A stretch of DNA of 50,270 bases. Source: Rhodospirillaceae bacterium. GTDB taxonomy: Bacteria > Pseudomonadota > Alphaproteobacteria > Rhodospirillales > Casp-alpha2. Positions within the stretch are counted from its first letter, which is position 1. Every line of letters begins with the position of its first letter. The DNA lies in the NCBI GenBank assembly GCA_016845145.1, contig JAERTE010000066.1, forward strand, positions 1-50,270. Reading direction: 5' to 3'. The notes beneath the pieces were generated by a model that saw only the letters and a program-made list of their open reading frames with translations, was not told the origin of the DNA and did no database searches. Positions 1 through 9,105 of the stretch are shown here, piece by piece. Both the position numbers and the translations under genes were made by a program.

Positions 1-1
1 C

Positions 2-559
2 CTGGTTGTCAGTTCCACCCTTTCGCCCCGCATCCTGCCCGAGATCGCAGCGCGCCTGCCCGACGACACAACGCTTTGCGATGCGCCCATGTCCGGCGCG
101 CCCGGCCGCGCCGAGGACGGCACGCTCACCTTCATGCTCGGTGCGCCAGATGCGGCGTTGGCGCATGTTATGCCCTTGCTCGTCGCCATGGGCAGCGACA
201 TTCATCACCTGGGCGCCATCGGCACCGGCATGACCTGCAAGGTGATCAATAATTTCGTCGCCGTCTGCTCCGTCGCCGCCGTCCGAAAAGCGTTGGCGGC
301 CTCCAAGATGCTCGGTCTTGACCCAGACCGCCTGCTTGATGTCATGAGCACCAGTTCCGGCGGCACCTGGTACGGCGACAATCTGGACGCGATCTCCTGG
401 TCACGGGAGGGCTACGATCCGGCCAACACCATGGGTATTTTGGAAAAAGACATGCTGTCGTTTCTCGATGCCGTCGGCGAGCATGGCGAGGTCGGCGCGA
501 CTGAGTTTGCCGGATCCGCATTGGATGTCATCCGCAGCCTGGAGCCGCTGGAGAAATGA
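2..559 (+). CDS. 3-hydroxyisobutyrate dehydrogenase-family NAD(P)-dependent oxidoreductase, 5' end missing
   Basis: The reading frame is open from the window edge, so the N-terminal Rossmann half is not visible. What remains is the end of the cofactor domain and the all-helical C-terminal domain. The substrate-binding stretch DAPMSGAPGRAEDGTLT matches the family signature, and GTGMTCKVINN holds the conserved lysine and NN of the catalytic site. Family members oxidise beta-hydroxyacids such as 3-hydroxyisobutyrate, tartronate semialdehyde or related compounds with NAD(P); the exact substrate cannot be read from this half. Its stop overlaps the start of the next gene (ATGA), so the two are translationally coupled. 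Confidence 0.88.
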   Translation: MVVSSTLSPRILPEIAARLPDDTTLCDAPMSGAPGRAEDGTLTFMLGAPDAALAHVMPLLVAMGSDIHHLGAIGTGMTCKVINNFVAVCSVAAVRKALAASKMLGLDPDRLLDVMSTSSGGTWYGDNLDAISWSREGYDPANTMGILEKDMLSFLDAVGEHGEVGATEFAGSALDVIRSLEPLEK

Positions 560-954
560 ACTTGGGCATTTTGTATTCGTCGCGTCTGTGGACCGTGCTC
601 GGCACCGTGCTTGCCGGTTTGGCGGTCGCGCTCGGCGCCTACGGCTGGCACGACCTGGAAGGCGACGCCGCCATGCGCGAGATATTCATGCTCGCCGTGC
701 AATACCACATGTGGCACGCATTGGGCCTCATTGTTGCGGGCTGGCGGTGTACGGTCGGCGCAAAAGCCGCAAAAGCCGCCGGTGCTGCGGGGCTGGCTTT
801 GGTTGCCGGTATTGTTCTGTTTTCCGGCAATCTTTACGTTTTTGCCATCACGGGCGATTTGCCGGTGAGCGGCGCGGCCCCCATCGGCGGCTTCGCATTC
901 ATGGCCGGTTGGGGCTTGCTGGCGCTGTCCGCATTGATGCGGGAAAAAACCTAG
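556..954 (+). CDS. DUF423 small integral membrane protein
   Basis: A 132-residue protein with about four hydrophobic segments. The first carries the glycine-rich GTVLAGLAVALGAYGWHDL stretch, and AVQYHMWHALGLI is the family's characteristic second segment. This is the DUF423 (YgdD-like) family of inner membrane proteins, whose role is unknown. It overlaps the upstream dehydrogenase by 4 nt. Usual family length is 120-130 residues, so it is complete. Confidence 0.85.
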   Translation: MNLGILYSSRLWTVLGTVLAGLAVALGAYGWHDLEGDAAMREIFMLAVQYHMWHALGLIVAGWRCTVGAKAAKAAGAAGLALVAGIVLFSGNLYVFAITGDLPVSGAAPIGGFAFMAGWGLLALSALMREKT

Positions 955-1035
955 TCATCGCCCCTGCGATCAACATTGTCAGCTTTGCCTCCCTGTGACA
1001 GGGTATGGCTTCGGCAGCGATGGGAGAGCACAGTT

Positions 1036-1926
1036 ATGGCCAAGATCAGTATCCAATTCACCTTGTTCTCAGCATTCTATTCGCCATTGATTTCAACCAT
1101 GTCCGGCGGTTTCCTCAAGGCCGAAGGGCTGGAGCCCGAATGGTCGGTCGCCCCCGCCGGTGTCTCGGCCATCGAGGCATTGGAAAACGGCACCGCGCAT
1201 GTGGTGCAATCGGCGTTGAGCCAAGGTTTCACCCCGCTGAACAAGGGCCAAAAGCCGAGCGTTGTGCATTTTGCCCAGATCAACGAGATGGATGGTTTTT
1301 TCCTGACCGCGCGCGAGCCGGACCCCGATTTCACATGGAACAAGCTGGAAGGCGCTGACGCGGTACTGTTTGGCGGTGGTCAACCGCTGGCCATGTTCAA
1401 GTACGCTTGCCACAAGGCCGGCATCGACTACGACAAGATCAACGCCATCAACCCCGGTGGTGCTGCCGCCATTGACGCCGCGTTCCGCGACGGCCAGGGC
1501 CAATACGTGCAGCAACAAGGCCCGTTCCCGCAGCAGTTGGAGGCCGACGGCGTCGGCCATGTGGTGGCTCAGGTCGGCGTGCCGATCGGCCCGTGCGGAT
1601 TTTCCAGCTTAGCGGCGAAACGCGAATGGCTGGACACCGACATGGCCAAAGCCTTCATGCGGGCCTATAAAAAAACCAGGCGCTACATGAACGAGACCCC
1701 GGCCGCCGAGATCGCCAAGGCCGAGGCGTCCTACTTCCCCGATATCGATCAGAACGTGCTGGCCGATTGCATCGCTACCTACCAGAAACTCGGCTGTTGG
1801 ACACCGCACACGGAAATCACCGAACCGGCGTTCCAGGCCATTCTTGATATCTTCGAATACAATGGCCAGATCAACGAGCGTTACGCCTACGACCAGATTT
1901 GCGCGAAACCGCCTGAAACAGACTGA
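1036..1926 (+). CDS. NMT1/THI5-like substrate-binding domain protein without signal peptide
   Basis: A 296-residue protein that reads like a periplasmic-binding-protein type 2 fold of the NMT1/THI5 family: an N-terminal beta strand, then GGFLKAEGLEPEW, a GQPLAMFKYACHKAGI helix and the PGGAAAIDAAFRDGQ stretch. I chose the ATG at 1036 because GGGAGAG lies at 1022-1028; the frame could start at 976, but that extension is not domain-like. No signal peptide is visible, which is odd for an ABC transporter binding protein, and no permease or ATPase lies next to it. It could be a cytoplasmic sensor or an enzyme-like member. The ligand is unknown. Confidence 0.75.
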   Translation: MAKISIQFTLFSAFYSPLISTMSGGFLKAEGLEPEWSVAPAGVSAIEALENGTAHVVQSALSQGFTPLNKGQKPSVVHFAQINEMDGFFLTAREPDPDFTWNKLEGADAVLFGGGQPLAMFKYACHKAGIDYDKINAINPGGAAAIDAAFRDGQGQYVQQQGPFPQQLEADGVGHVVAQVGVPIGPCGFSSLAAKREWLDTDMAKAFMRAYKKTRRYMNETPAAEIAKAEASYFPDIDQNVLADCIATYQKLGCWTPHTEITEPAFQAILDIFEYNGQINERYAYDQICAKPPETD

Positions 1927-1943
1927 GGCGGTGGGAAACTGCT

Positions 1944-3002
1944 TTAATCTTCAGGATTGACGATAAGCACGATCTTCCCCGTGTGTCTCTTGGACGAAAA
2001 ACTGGATTGCGCTGCGGCTATTTGTTCGAGCGGATATGTTTCAGCGACAAGTGGCGATATCTGCCCGCTTTCGATACGTGCGATCAAGTTTTGAAAGACT
2101 TCCGGCTCCAATACCGTACAGCCGAACAGGCTCAAGTCCTTAAGATAAAGCGTGCGAAGGTCCAACTCGACAATCGCGCCCCCGATCGCGCCAGCGACCG
2201 CATAACGCCCACCCGCGCGGAGTACATCAAGTAAATCCGGCCACTGTCCCCCGCCGACCAGGTCGATCACCACATCGACGCTGTTCGGTCCGAGCGTCGC
2301 GACAACGTTATCATCGCGCGCCAGTGCCTGATCCGCGCCGAGACGGCAGATGTCGTCCATCTTGGAAGGGCTGGTCACGGCGATCACCCGAGCGCCTCGA
2401 GCCCGCGCCAATTGAATGACCGCGGAGCCGACACCACCGGATGCGCCCGTAACAAGCACCGTGTCACTTGATTGTGTTGTCGATCTCGTCAGCATGTTCT
2501 CTGCGGTGGAATAGGAACACGGGAACGAGGCAAGCTCGGCATCGCTTAAATCGCTATTGACCGCACAGGCATGGCGCGACGCGACCGCGGTGTATTCGGC
2601 AAAACCTCCGTCGCATTCGGAGCCGAAATACCACGGATATTCCAACTCTTGGCCGTTCATCTCTCGAAGACAAGGCTCTACCAAGACGCGTTCACCAATC
2701 CGATCCGGACTGACCTCACTGCCGACGGCGGCAATCCGCCCGCAAACATCAGCACCTTGAATGCGCGGGAAACGAATGGGCGTACCTGCCCACCCGGCGT
2801 CGCCGCTCGCACCATCATTTTTCGAATACCAGGCCGTTCGCGTGTTGATATCGGTGTTGTTGACGCCCGCCGCCGCCACGCAAACAAGAACCTCATGAGG
2901 GCCTATGGAAGGAACCGGAATGTCGCTTCGCACCTCCAGTTTCTCAGGCCCGCCGTGCCCGGTGAGCCAGATACCGCACATCGTCTCCGGCACTTCATTC
3001 AT
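1944..3002 (-). CDS. MDR-family zinc-independent alcohol dehydrogenase / quinone oxidoreductase
   Basis: A 352-residue medium-chain dehydrogenase/reductase. The N-terminal GroES-like domain includes GADVCGRIAAVGSEV, where the zinc-ligand glutamate of classical alcohol dehydrogenases is absent. The Rossmann signature VTGASGGVGSAVIQLARARG follows at about residues 183-202, so the likely cofactor is NADPH and the reaction a quinone or enone reduction rather than zinc-dependent alcohol oxidation. AGGAGG at 3009-3014 fixes the start. It lies 21 nt downstream of the histidine kinase on the same strand, so co-transcription is likely. Confidence 0.85.
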   Translation of the reverse strand: MNEVPETMCGIWLTGHGGPEKLEVRSDIPVPSIGPHEVLVCVAAAGVNNTDINTRTAWYSKNDGASGDAGWAGTPIRFPRIQGADVCGRIAAVGSEVSPDRIGERVLVEPCLREMNGQELEYPWYFGSECDGGFAEYTAVASRHACAVNSDLSDAELASFPCSYSTAENMLTRSTTQSSDTVLVTGASGGVGSAVIQLARARGARVIAVTSPSKMDDICRLGADQALARDDNVVATLGPNSVDVVIDLVGGGQWPDLLDVLRAGGRYAVAGAIGGAIVELDLRTLYLKDLSLFGCTVLEPEVFQNLIARIESGQISPLVAETYPLEQIAAAQSSFSSKRHTGKIVLIVNPED

Positions 3003-3023
3003 GTAACACCTCCTCGGAAGTCC

Positions 3024-4829
3024 TTATCGGGGCGACATCAGTGGAAGTTCGATCCAAAATGTACTGCCGACATTCGATGTACTTTCGAAGCCAATCTTCC
3101 CATCCATCTTGTCGATGAGAAGCTTACTGACATACAGTCCGATCCCGGTACCCTCTGTCGCGACCGCCGGATGCCCCCCGAGTTGATGGAACAGGCCGAA
3201 AACAAGCGAATGCTCATGCTCGGCAATACCATACCCCGTATCACTCACGGCAATGCGAAATGAGCCGTCACCGGTTTCGGTGCCGTCAATGGTGACGGTG
3301 CCGCCGTCTTTGTTGTAGCGAATTGCATTGGACAACAGATTGATAACAACCTGCTTCATACGCATTTCGTCGGTTCTAAGCAGGACCCTTGAATGGTCTG
3401 ACAGGTTGTTGATCACGCCAATACTGCGTGCCTCGCGAAGCGGCTCGACCAGGTTCAAACATTCCACGATGACATGCTGGGAATCCACCTCACCGATGCT
3501 CAGCTGAATCTCGTTGGCCTCGATTTTCGCCAAATCGAGAACCTCGTTGATGAGGGCGAGTAGATGATGGCCGCCATGCTCGACATCTTCAAGATATGCT
3601 CTCTGGTTTTCCGTTAGTGTTTTCTCGGCATCCAGCTTCAGCAATTGTGTAAAACCGAGAATGGCATTCAAAGGGGTGCGCAATTCGTGACTCATGGACG
3701 CCAGAAACTCCGACTTGGCCGCGTTGGCCTTCTCTGCTTCCTCCCGGGCCTCGATCAATGTTTCTTCGGCAATCTTTTTGTCCGTGATGTCGGTTATTAC
3801 GCTGATAATACCGCCTTCGGGCGTCGCGCTCTGATGGCGATCATAAACCTTATCGTCGACATACTGTATGATCGCCGAGGGGCCTTCACTGCGAAGAACT
3901 TCAAGGCGCTGGACAAAGGACAAGGGCCGATAGTCGTCTTGCGAGCGTTCTTTGTCCAACTCTCCCAGTTCATCATAGGTCGTGACCCCCGCCACCAGGG
4001 CGGCTTCATCGTATTGATTGAATCGACGAAAACTCTCGTTGAAATATTCGATCCGGCCTTGTCCGTCATAAAGGACGAAACCGTCATTCATGTTGGCGAT
4101 AGCATTTTGCAAGCGGTCCACCGCCAACGCGTGCCGTTCCTCACTGATACGAAGTGTCTCTTCCACCTGCTCGCGTGCGGAGATGTCAGTGCCGACACCG
4201 CGATAGCCCTGAAAGACTCCTGCCGAATCGTGCATTGGAACACCTGAAAACGAGAGATGCTGCAACTTTCCATCGTGCCCCAGACCGGCATAGCGAAGGT
4301 CCTTGAATGGCTGATGGTGTTCAATATCGTTGAAATACCCTTGCCCAAGCTCCGTCTCGGGGTTCTCTCCTACGAATTCGCTTAACGTCTTGCCAATATA
4401 CGTATTCGCCGGGGAGCCCATAGTTTCCGAAACGCGGTCTGACAAATAAGTGAATCGTAAATCCGGCCCCATCTCCCAAAGCCAATTTCCCGAAGCACCG
4501 GCAAAATCCTGGAACCGTTTTCGGGCGTCATCCAGGCTTTCCGATTTTTTTGTTTCCTCGGCGAACATGCGGCCAATCAGCACGACCCCCATCAACATCA
4601 GTAGAGAGATGAACAGAGCTACGGTTTCCGCTGTCGGGTCGAGAACGCGGGGGTTTTGATCGGTAATAACCTTCCATAAAGTGATCGATCTGCGCACCGC
4701 CATCAGCATCAAAGCAAGCGACACGGTTCCCCATGCGAGGCGGTGGCCCGTGCGTCGAACGAGATTGACCGCTATCCCCGCGGCCGCGAGTTGCGCAATG
4801 ATCGACAAGAAAAGGATGCTGACGCCCAT
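3024..4829 (-). CDS. Membrane-bound PAS-PAS sensor histidine kinase
   Basis: 601 residues. Two membrane segments lie at about 3-23 and 67-88, followed by a PAS domain (about 105-220), a second PAS-like domain (about 235-350), and a short coiled coil. The dimerisation/phosphoacceptor helix has SMSHELRTPLNAILGF with the phosphorylated histidine at residue 381. The HATPase domain follows, with NLLSNAIRYN (N box), DTGYGIAEHE (G1) and GTGIGLYVSKLL (G2). There is no receiver domain and no response regulator next to it, so its partner is elsewhere. The signal it senses is not evident. The oxidoreductase gene follows on the same strand and may be in the same transcript. Confidence 0.93.
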   Translation of the reverse strand: MGVSILFLSIIAQLAAAGIAVNLVRRTGHRLAWGTVSLALMLMAVRRSITLWKVITDQNPRVLDPTAETVALFISLLMLMGVVLIGRMFAEETKKSESLDDARKRFQDFAGASGNWLWEMGPDLRFTYLSDRVSETMGSPANTYIGKTLSEFVGENPETELGQGYFNDIEHHQPFKDLRYAGLGHDGKLQHLSFSGVPMHDSAGVFQGYRGVGTDISAREQVEETLRISEERHALAVDRLQNAIANMNDGFVLYDGQGRIEYFNESFRRFNQYDEAALVAGVTTYDELGELDKERSQDDYRPLSFVQRLEVLRSEGPSAIIQYVDDKVYDRHQSATPEGGIISVITDITDKKIAEETLIEAREEAEKANAAKSEFLASMSHELRTPLNAILGFTQLLKLDAEKTLTENQRAYLEDVEHGGHHLLALINEVLDLAKIEANEIQLSIGEVDSQHVIVECLNLVEPLREARSIGVINNLSDHSRVLLRTDEMRMKQVVINLLSNAIRYNKDGGTVTIDGTETGDGSFRIAVSDTGYGIAEHEHSLVFGLFHQLGGHPAVATEGTGIGLYVSKLLIDKMDGKIGFESTSNVGSTFWIELPLMSPR

Positions 4830-5101
4830 GGAGAGTCAATAACATATGAAATCAGTCGGAGAAATGGTCCTTCGGATTGCTCAATTGACGAAATCACCTT
4901 GGAAAACGCATCGAAGACAGGGAGGCCGTCGTTGCCGTAGCGGCTTTCGGCACCGACGTTGATGCTGCGCGCCAGAAACGATTCCAGTGCAATCTTTGGA
5001 TCAAGGCATTCAATACCGCAGATTGATGACCCGCTTGATGAATGATGTTGGTTTGTATCGAATTCCAGTTCAAAATCGCCGAGAATGGAGCCTGAAAATC
5101 G

Positions 5102-6067
5102 ATGAAATACACCAAAATCGAAGCCAAGGGTTACGCGCGCCAAAACATGCGGGGTATCTGGGCCGCTGCGCTCACGCCATTCAATGACGACCTGACGATC
5201 AACGAGGATGGTTTTCGCGCCAACATCCACCATTGGGTCGAAGACCTTGGCATCGACGGCGTGTTTATTGCCGGCAAACAAGGCGAATTCTTTTCGCTGT
5301 CCGTTGAGGAGCGCAAGCGAACTTTCGATATCGCCGTGGAAGCGACCAGCGAGACCAAAGGCGCCAACGCCGGGACCATCATGTCGTGTTCGGACCAAAA
5401 TTTGGATGTCGTATTGGATCTGGCCCAACATGCGCAAAACAGCGGAGCCGACTATATCGTGGTGCACGCGCCGATCCTGCATTTTGTCACCGACCGCGAC
5501 GAGACGGTATATGAGTACTACAAATACATCACTGAGCGCGTCGATATCGGCATCGCCATGTGGAGCCATCCCGACAGCGGCTACTTGATGAGCCCCGAGC
5601 TTTGCAACCGGATCGCCGATCTGTCCAATATCGTCGCTATCAAATACAGCGTGCCGCGCGATATGTACACGGAACTGAGCGCGCTCGCCGGTGACAAGAT
5701 TTTGGTCAGCACTGCCTCGGAAGACGAATGGTTCGACAACATCGTCGAGCTTGGCTGGCAGCTTTATCTTTGCTCGTCGCCGCCCTACCTGATTCAGACA
5801 AAGAGCGACCGGCGCATGCGGACCTACACGGATTTGGCCTTCGACGGTAGAATCGATGAGGCACGTGCCATTCGAGACAGCCTCGAACCCATCCGCCAAG
5901 CCCTTAAATCAACGCGGCCCGGCGGCAAACCGCAGGCCCATCAGAAGTATTGGCAGGACTTGCTGGGCCAGGCCGGCGGCACGGTGCGCCCACCGATGAT
6001 TGCGCTGAGTGACGAGGAAAAAGACCGCACCAAAGCCGCTTTTGAAAGTTGCGGCTTGGCGATATAG
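5102..6067 (+). CDS. Divergent dihydrodipicolinate synthase (DapA)-family aldolase/lyase
   Basis: A 321-residue TIM-barrel protein. GIWAAALTPFNDD near the start and the Schiff-base lysine in VAIKYSV (K181) are family hallmarks. The usual GTTGE substrate-carboxylate loop is replaced by GKQGEF (about residues 58-63), and the catalytic tyrosine pair (TPYYN in DapA) is replaced by HAPIL. This argues against lysine biosynthesis and for another pyruvate- or ketoacid-type lyase of the family. The gene stands alone; 272 bp upstream hold no gene or clear signal. Confidence 0.82.
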   Translation: MKYTKIEAKGYARQNMRGIWAAALTPFNDDLTINEDGFRANIHHWVEDLGIDGVFIAGKQGEFFSLSVEERKRTFDIAVEATSETKGANAGTIMSCSDQNLDVVLDLAQHAQNSGADYIVVHAPILHFVTDRDETVYEYYKYITERVDIGIAMWSHPDSGYLMSPELCNRIADLSNIVAIKYSVPRDMYTELSALAGDKILVSTASEDEWFDNIVELGWQLYLCSSPPYLIQTKSDRRMRTYTDLAFDGRIDEARAIRDSLEPIRQALKSTRPGGKPQAHQKYWQDLLGQAGGTVRPPMIALSDEEKDRTKAAFESCGLAI

Positions 6068-6291
6068 GGAACACAGGAAACCGGCTTGGCATTGCGATGT
6101 TGGCTCGATAGGTAGCAGGATTTGACAACTGCTGATGACCCGTCACGGTCTTTGAGGCTTCAGCATATCAACATTTCCTATGTGACCGGGACAGCGAATG
6201 CATCAGTGACGGGGCCGTTGTTCCGCCTCTACGACAGAAGTAAGATGCATCGACGGATTAATCCAAACGATAAAATGCTAGAGAACATCAG

Positions 6292-6861
6292 ATGAAATAC
6301 ACAGGCATTCCAATTGATCCGCGTCAAGTTGGTCTTCCTGAACTTCTATCCAATGTTTTCGACTATTGGAACACCAGGCGTGGAGAAACACTTGCGCCAA
6401 CTTGGGATCGATTCAATCTCGATGAGTTGCCGCCAAAAATCGTGCCTTGGTGCTCCGTCGTTGATGTTGTTCGCGATCCGATTGATTTCATCTTCCGGTT
6501 TTGGGGAACGGAGCGCCGTAATCTCCTAGGCCAGGAAGTCACTGGCAAAAGTATTCGAAGTGTTATCGACCACGCAGTCATGGACACGGTGTTTGATCAG
6601 TATGTGGCCGTCGTGGAGGATGGTGTACCGCTATTCTTTGAAATCACCGCAACTGATACCTATGACACTTTCACGTTGATCAATCTCAAATTGCCGATCA
6701 GCAACGATGGCGAATGTGTCAGTCAAGTTCATAGTATTAATTACAATCCCGAAGCATATAACCGTATGCGTTTAATGTTTGGAACCTTACCACCGTTTGG
6801 CCTCATAGCATTTGAAGAGAGCGATCCAAGCGAAAGGCGCGGAGAGTTGACGATTTGGTAA
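6292..6861 (+). CDS. PAS_5-family protein
   Basis: A 189-residue protein matching the alphaproteobacterial PAS_5 family: YWNTRRGETLAPTWDRFNLDELP at the start, then DPIDFIFRFWGTERRNLLGQEVTGKS, which is the family's core strand-turn-helix. The family is a stand-alone PAS-like fold with no known catalytic partner, thought to be a small-molecule or signal sensor. No output domain is present. The ligand is not evident. Confidence 0.75.
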   Translation: MKYTGIPIDPRQVGLPELLSNVFDYWNTRRGETLAPTWDRFNLDELPPKIVPWCSVVDVVRDPIDFIFRFWGTERRNLLGQEVTGKSIRSVIDHAVMDTVFDQYVAVVEDGVPLFFEITATDTYDTFTLINLKLPISNDGECVSQVHSINYNPEAYNRMRLMFGTLPPFGLIAFEESDPSERRGELTIW

Positions 6862-6960
6862 GCCGCGTCTCAGCGGCTCCGTATCCTCGAAATATGCTCT
6901 CGTCCGCTGTCGTAAGTTGAACAGCTCGGGATTTTGTTACCGCAGCCAGCCTCAATCCTC

Positions 6961-7752
6961 TCACAAGCCATCTGTCCCGATCTTCAGGATGGTGCCACAG
7001 TGTTTACAGTGAACGGCGTCGGGTTCATGACGATTGAGCCCACACTCCGGGCATTGGAACTCGGTCTTGTGCGTTCTGAATATCGCTTGCATGAGTTTCA
7101 GGAAAAGCGCGACGCCAAAAATCATCATAAAGACGGCCAGCAACCTTCCTCCGCCTCCCTCAAGGATGACGTCGCCAAATCCTGTCGTCGTGAGCGCGGT
7201 AACGGTGAAGTAAAGCGCATCCAAATAATTGCTGATTCCCGGATTCACATTCACCTGCTGGACGTATACGAGCGCCGTTACAAAAAAAATGAAGACGGCC
7301 AAATTGAGAACACTGTGAACGATTTCTTCATTGTGCGCGAAGAAGCGATAACGGCCACGAAGGTCATGAACCATGTGGTAGGACCTGATCAGTCTTAGAG
7401 CCCGTATCACTCTTAGAAATGCGAAATTTTGGGTAACCGCTGGAAGCAGCAAGGTCACGATAACAACGGCATCAGCCAGCGCCACAGTCATGAAGATATA
7501 CTTGAGCTTATGCCGAGCCAGCCACATTCGTGCCAAGTAGTCGGTCAGCATGACAACCGCGATGGCGTAATCAACGAACTCCAGCCAAGCCGGCGCTTCA
7601 ATCATGGATACGAATAGAAAATAGCCAATGATGACGGCATCCGAAGCAAGCAACAAATAGCGAAACCGCTTTGCGCGCTTGCTCCGTCCCTCGTAGAGCA
7701 ACTTGAGAGAATTATGAAAATTATTGTGCCGCTTTCTGGGCATTTTCAACAT
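6961..7752 (-). CDS. Voltage-gated-type potassium channel with C-terminal zinc ribbon
   Basis: 263 residues. Four hydrophobic helices form an S1-S4-like domain; the fourth (FLRVIRALRLIRSYHMV, about 112-128) has regularly spaced arginines as in voltage sensors. A pore domain follows with the K+ selectivity sequence TTTGFGDV at 188-195 and an S6-like helix. The cytoplasmic tail has CPEC (234-237) and CKHC (249-252), a zinc-ribbon pair that is not part of the usual channel. The start could also be the ATG at 7743, because AAGGG lies only 1 nt before the first ATG. It has no RCK or cNMP domain. Confidence 0.85.
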   Translation of the reverse strand: MLKMPRKRHNNFHNSLKLLYEGRSKRAKRFRYLLLASDAVIIGYFLFVSMIEAPAWLEFVDYAIAVVMLTDYLARMWLARHKLKYIFMTVALADAVVIVTLLLPAVTQNFAFLRVIRALRLIRSYHMVHDLRGRYRFFAHNEEIVHSVLNLAVFIFFVTALVYVQQVNVNPGISNYLDALYFTVTALTTTGFGDVILEGGGGRLLAVFMMIFGVALFLKLMQAIFRTHKTEFQCPECGLNRHEPDAVHCKHCGTILKIGTDGL

Positions 7753-8003
7753 TCCCTTCGGGTTTGTATTTCCTTATGACTGACCTGCATCATCTGATAG
7801 ACCGAACTAATAATGTTCCACCATAACGCCGTTCACTCTATGACCCGTATCAATGCGCCAGCCCAGCCAAGATATACAATGAGTTCATAGCCACAGAGAT
7901 GGAGGTTAAGAAACTGACACCACCGAACAGTCTATACGAAATATCGAAGAACAATCGAAAAGCCCGGTCATCATCGGGCGGCGCGCGAAGCGCCCACAAA
8001 AGG
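7753..8003. other. Intergenic region with possible leader structures and a 39-codon basic ORF
   Basis: No recognisable gene lies in the 375 bp between the channel and the exporter. A small plus-strand frame at 7899-8018 would encode 39 residues ending in a lysine/arginine-rich tail, but it lacks a convincing ribosome binding site and its stop lies in the loop of the downstream terminator. Two hairpins are mutually exclusive: GCCCG/CGGGC (7962-7966 with 7975-7979) and GGGCG/CGCCC (7976-7980 with 7991-7995). This suggests a leader RNA or small RNA, but nothing proves it. Confidence 0.3.
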
Positions 8004-8035
8004 AAGCCCCGTCGTTAGCCGCGGGGCTTTCGGTT
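8004..8035 (+). terminator. Rho-independent terminator-like hairpin upstream of the DMT exporter
   Basis: AAGCCCCG (8004-8011) pairs perfectly with CGGGGCTT (8022-8029), loop of 10 nt, followed by a T-rich stretch. There is no annotated plus-strand gene before it, so it may end a small RNA or attenuate the exporter gene that starts at 8128. Confidence 0.7.
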
Positions 8036-8127
8036 TTGAAGGGCGGAGGACAAAGCAAGAAACGGGTGGATCACTTGAGCCGATATTTCTACGTTTGCCT
8101 GAACCAATACCAAAACAGGAATGACTG

Positions 8128-9033
8128 ATGGATGCGCCGAAGACCATGGACGGCCCCGATTGGAGCCTATTGATCGTGCTTTCCGTGCTGTGGGGCGGCG
8201 CCTATTTCTTTGCTGGTGTCGCGGTTAGAGAACTGCCGCCACTAACTGTCGTGCTGGCCAGGGTCTCGTTGGCGGCGGTCGCGCTGTTGCCGTTGTTTTG
8301 GTATCTGGGGCATACGCTGCCAAAACCTTTTTCCGCCTGGATACCGTTTATCGGTATGGGTCTTTTGAACAATGTGCTGCCGTTCGGCCTAATTTTTGCC
8401 GGCCAAACGCAGATCACGGTCGGTCTGTCCTCGATCATCAATGCCATGACACCGCTGTTCACCGTTTTGGTGATGGCGGTTTTTCGCGAAGAACGCTTGG
8501 GCGTTAACCGGATCATCGGCGTCCTGCTCGGCGTCGTGGGTGTTGCCGTGTTGCGCGGGTTTGATGGTCACATGGACGTCCAACAAACACTCGGTATAGG
8601 TTTGTGTCTGGCGGGCGCGCTGAGTTATGGGTTTGCCGCGCTCTGGGGCCGTCGGTATCTCGTCGGTGTGGCGCCGGTGAAATCAGCCACCTGCCAACTG
8701 ATCTGTTCGACCCTGATCCTGGCCGTGCTTGTGGCAATCGTCGACCGGCCATGGGCGCTTGCCGCGCCAACCCAGAACACGCTGTTGTCGCTGCTGGCGC
8801 TTGCCGTGTTTGGAACCGCGCTCGCCTACATCGTCTTTTTCAAAATCCTGGTTCGCGCCGGCGCCAGCAATGTCATGCTGGTCACTCTGCTGATACCGGT
8901 GACTGCGTTGTTGTTGGGGCATGTTTTCCTGGATGAACCGATCCAGTCAAAAGAACTTATCGGTGCCGCCATCATCGGTGCAGGGCTGTTGTTTATCGAT
9001 GGCCGGGCAATCAACTGGCTTCTCAGAAAATAA
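8128..9033 (+). CDS. EamA/DMT-family transporter
   Basis: A 301-residue protein with ten hydrophobic segments made of two EamA repeats. LSVLWGGAYFFAGVAVRELPPLTVVLARV opens the first repeat and FGTALAYIVFFKILVRAGA and ATLLIPVTALLLG-like text lie in the second. These are inner membrane drug/metabolite exporters; the substrate cannot be predicted. AGGAATG just before the ATG serves as ribosome binding site. It is a single gene, possibly controlled by the leader structures at 7960-8035. Confidence 0.88.
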   Translation: MDAPKTMDGPDWSLLIVLSVLWGGAYFFAGVAVRELPPLTVVLARVSLAAVALLPLFWYLGHTLPKPFSAWIPFIGMGLLNNVLPFGLIFAGQTQITVGLSSIINAMTPLFTVLVMAVFREERLGVNRIIGVLLGVVGVAVLRGFDGHMDVQQTLGIGLCLAGALSYGFAALWGRRYLVGVAPVKSATCQLICSTLILAVLVAIVDRPWALAAPTQNTLLSLLALAVFGTALAYIVFFKILVRAGASNVMLVTLLIPVTALLLGHVFLDEPIQSKELIGAAIIGAGLLFIDGRAINWLLRK

Positions 9034-9077
9034 GAATTTATTGACTTTTAGGTAAATATTGCTATATATCTGACATG

Positions 9078-9105
9078 GCATGTCCTGGAAAGTTTGAGGA
9101 CATGC
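9078..9105. repeat. Perfect 9-bp inverted repeat (hairpin)
   Basis: GCATGTCCT (9078-9086) pairs with AGGACATGC (9097-9105), with a 10-nt loop. It sits between the convergent exporter and EAL genes, in AT-rich sequence, with no T run directly after it. It could be a bidirectional transcription stop or part of a small RNA. Confidence 0.5.

Noticed and set aside
4772..5899. 375-codon minus-strand open frame opposite the DapA-like gene
   Set aside because: It lies on the complementary strand of a clear aldolase gene, has no recognisable domain and no ribosome binding site; its length is a result of GC-rich codon use.
7899..8018. 39-codon basic ORF as a real gene
   Set aside because: No ribosome binding site and the stop lies in a terminator loop; mentioned only as a possible leader peptide.
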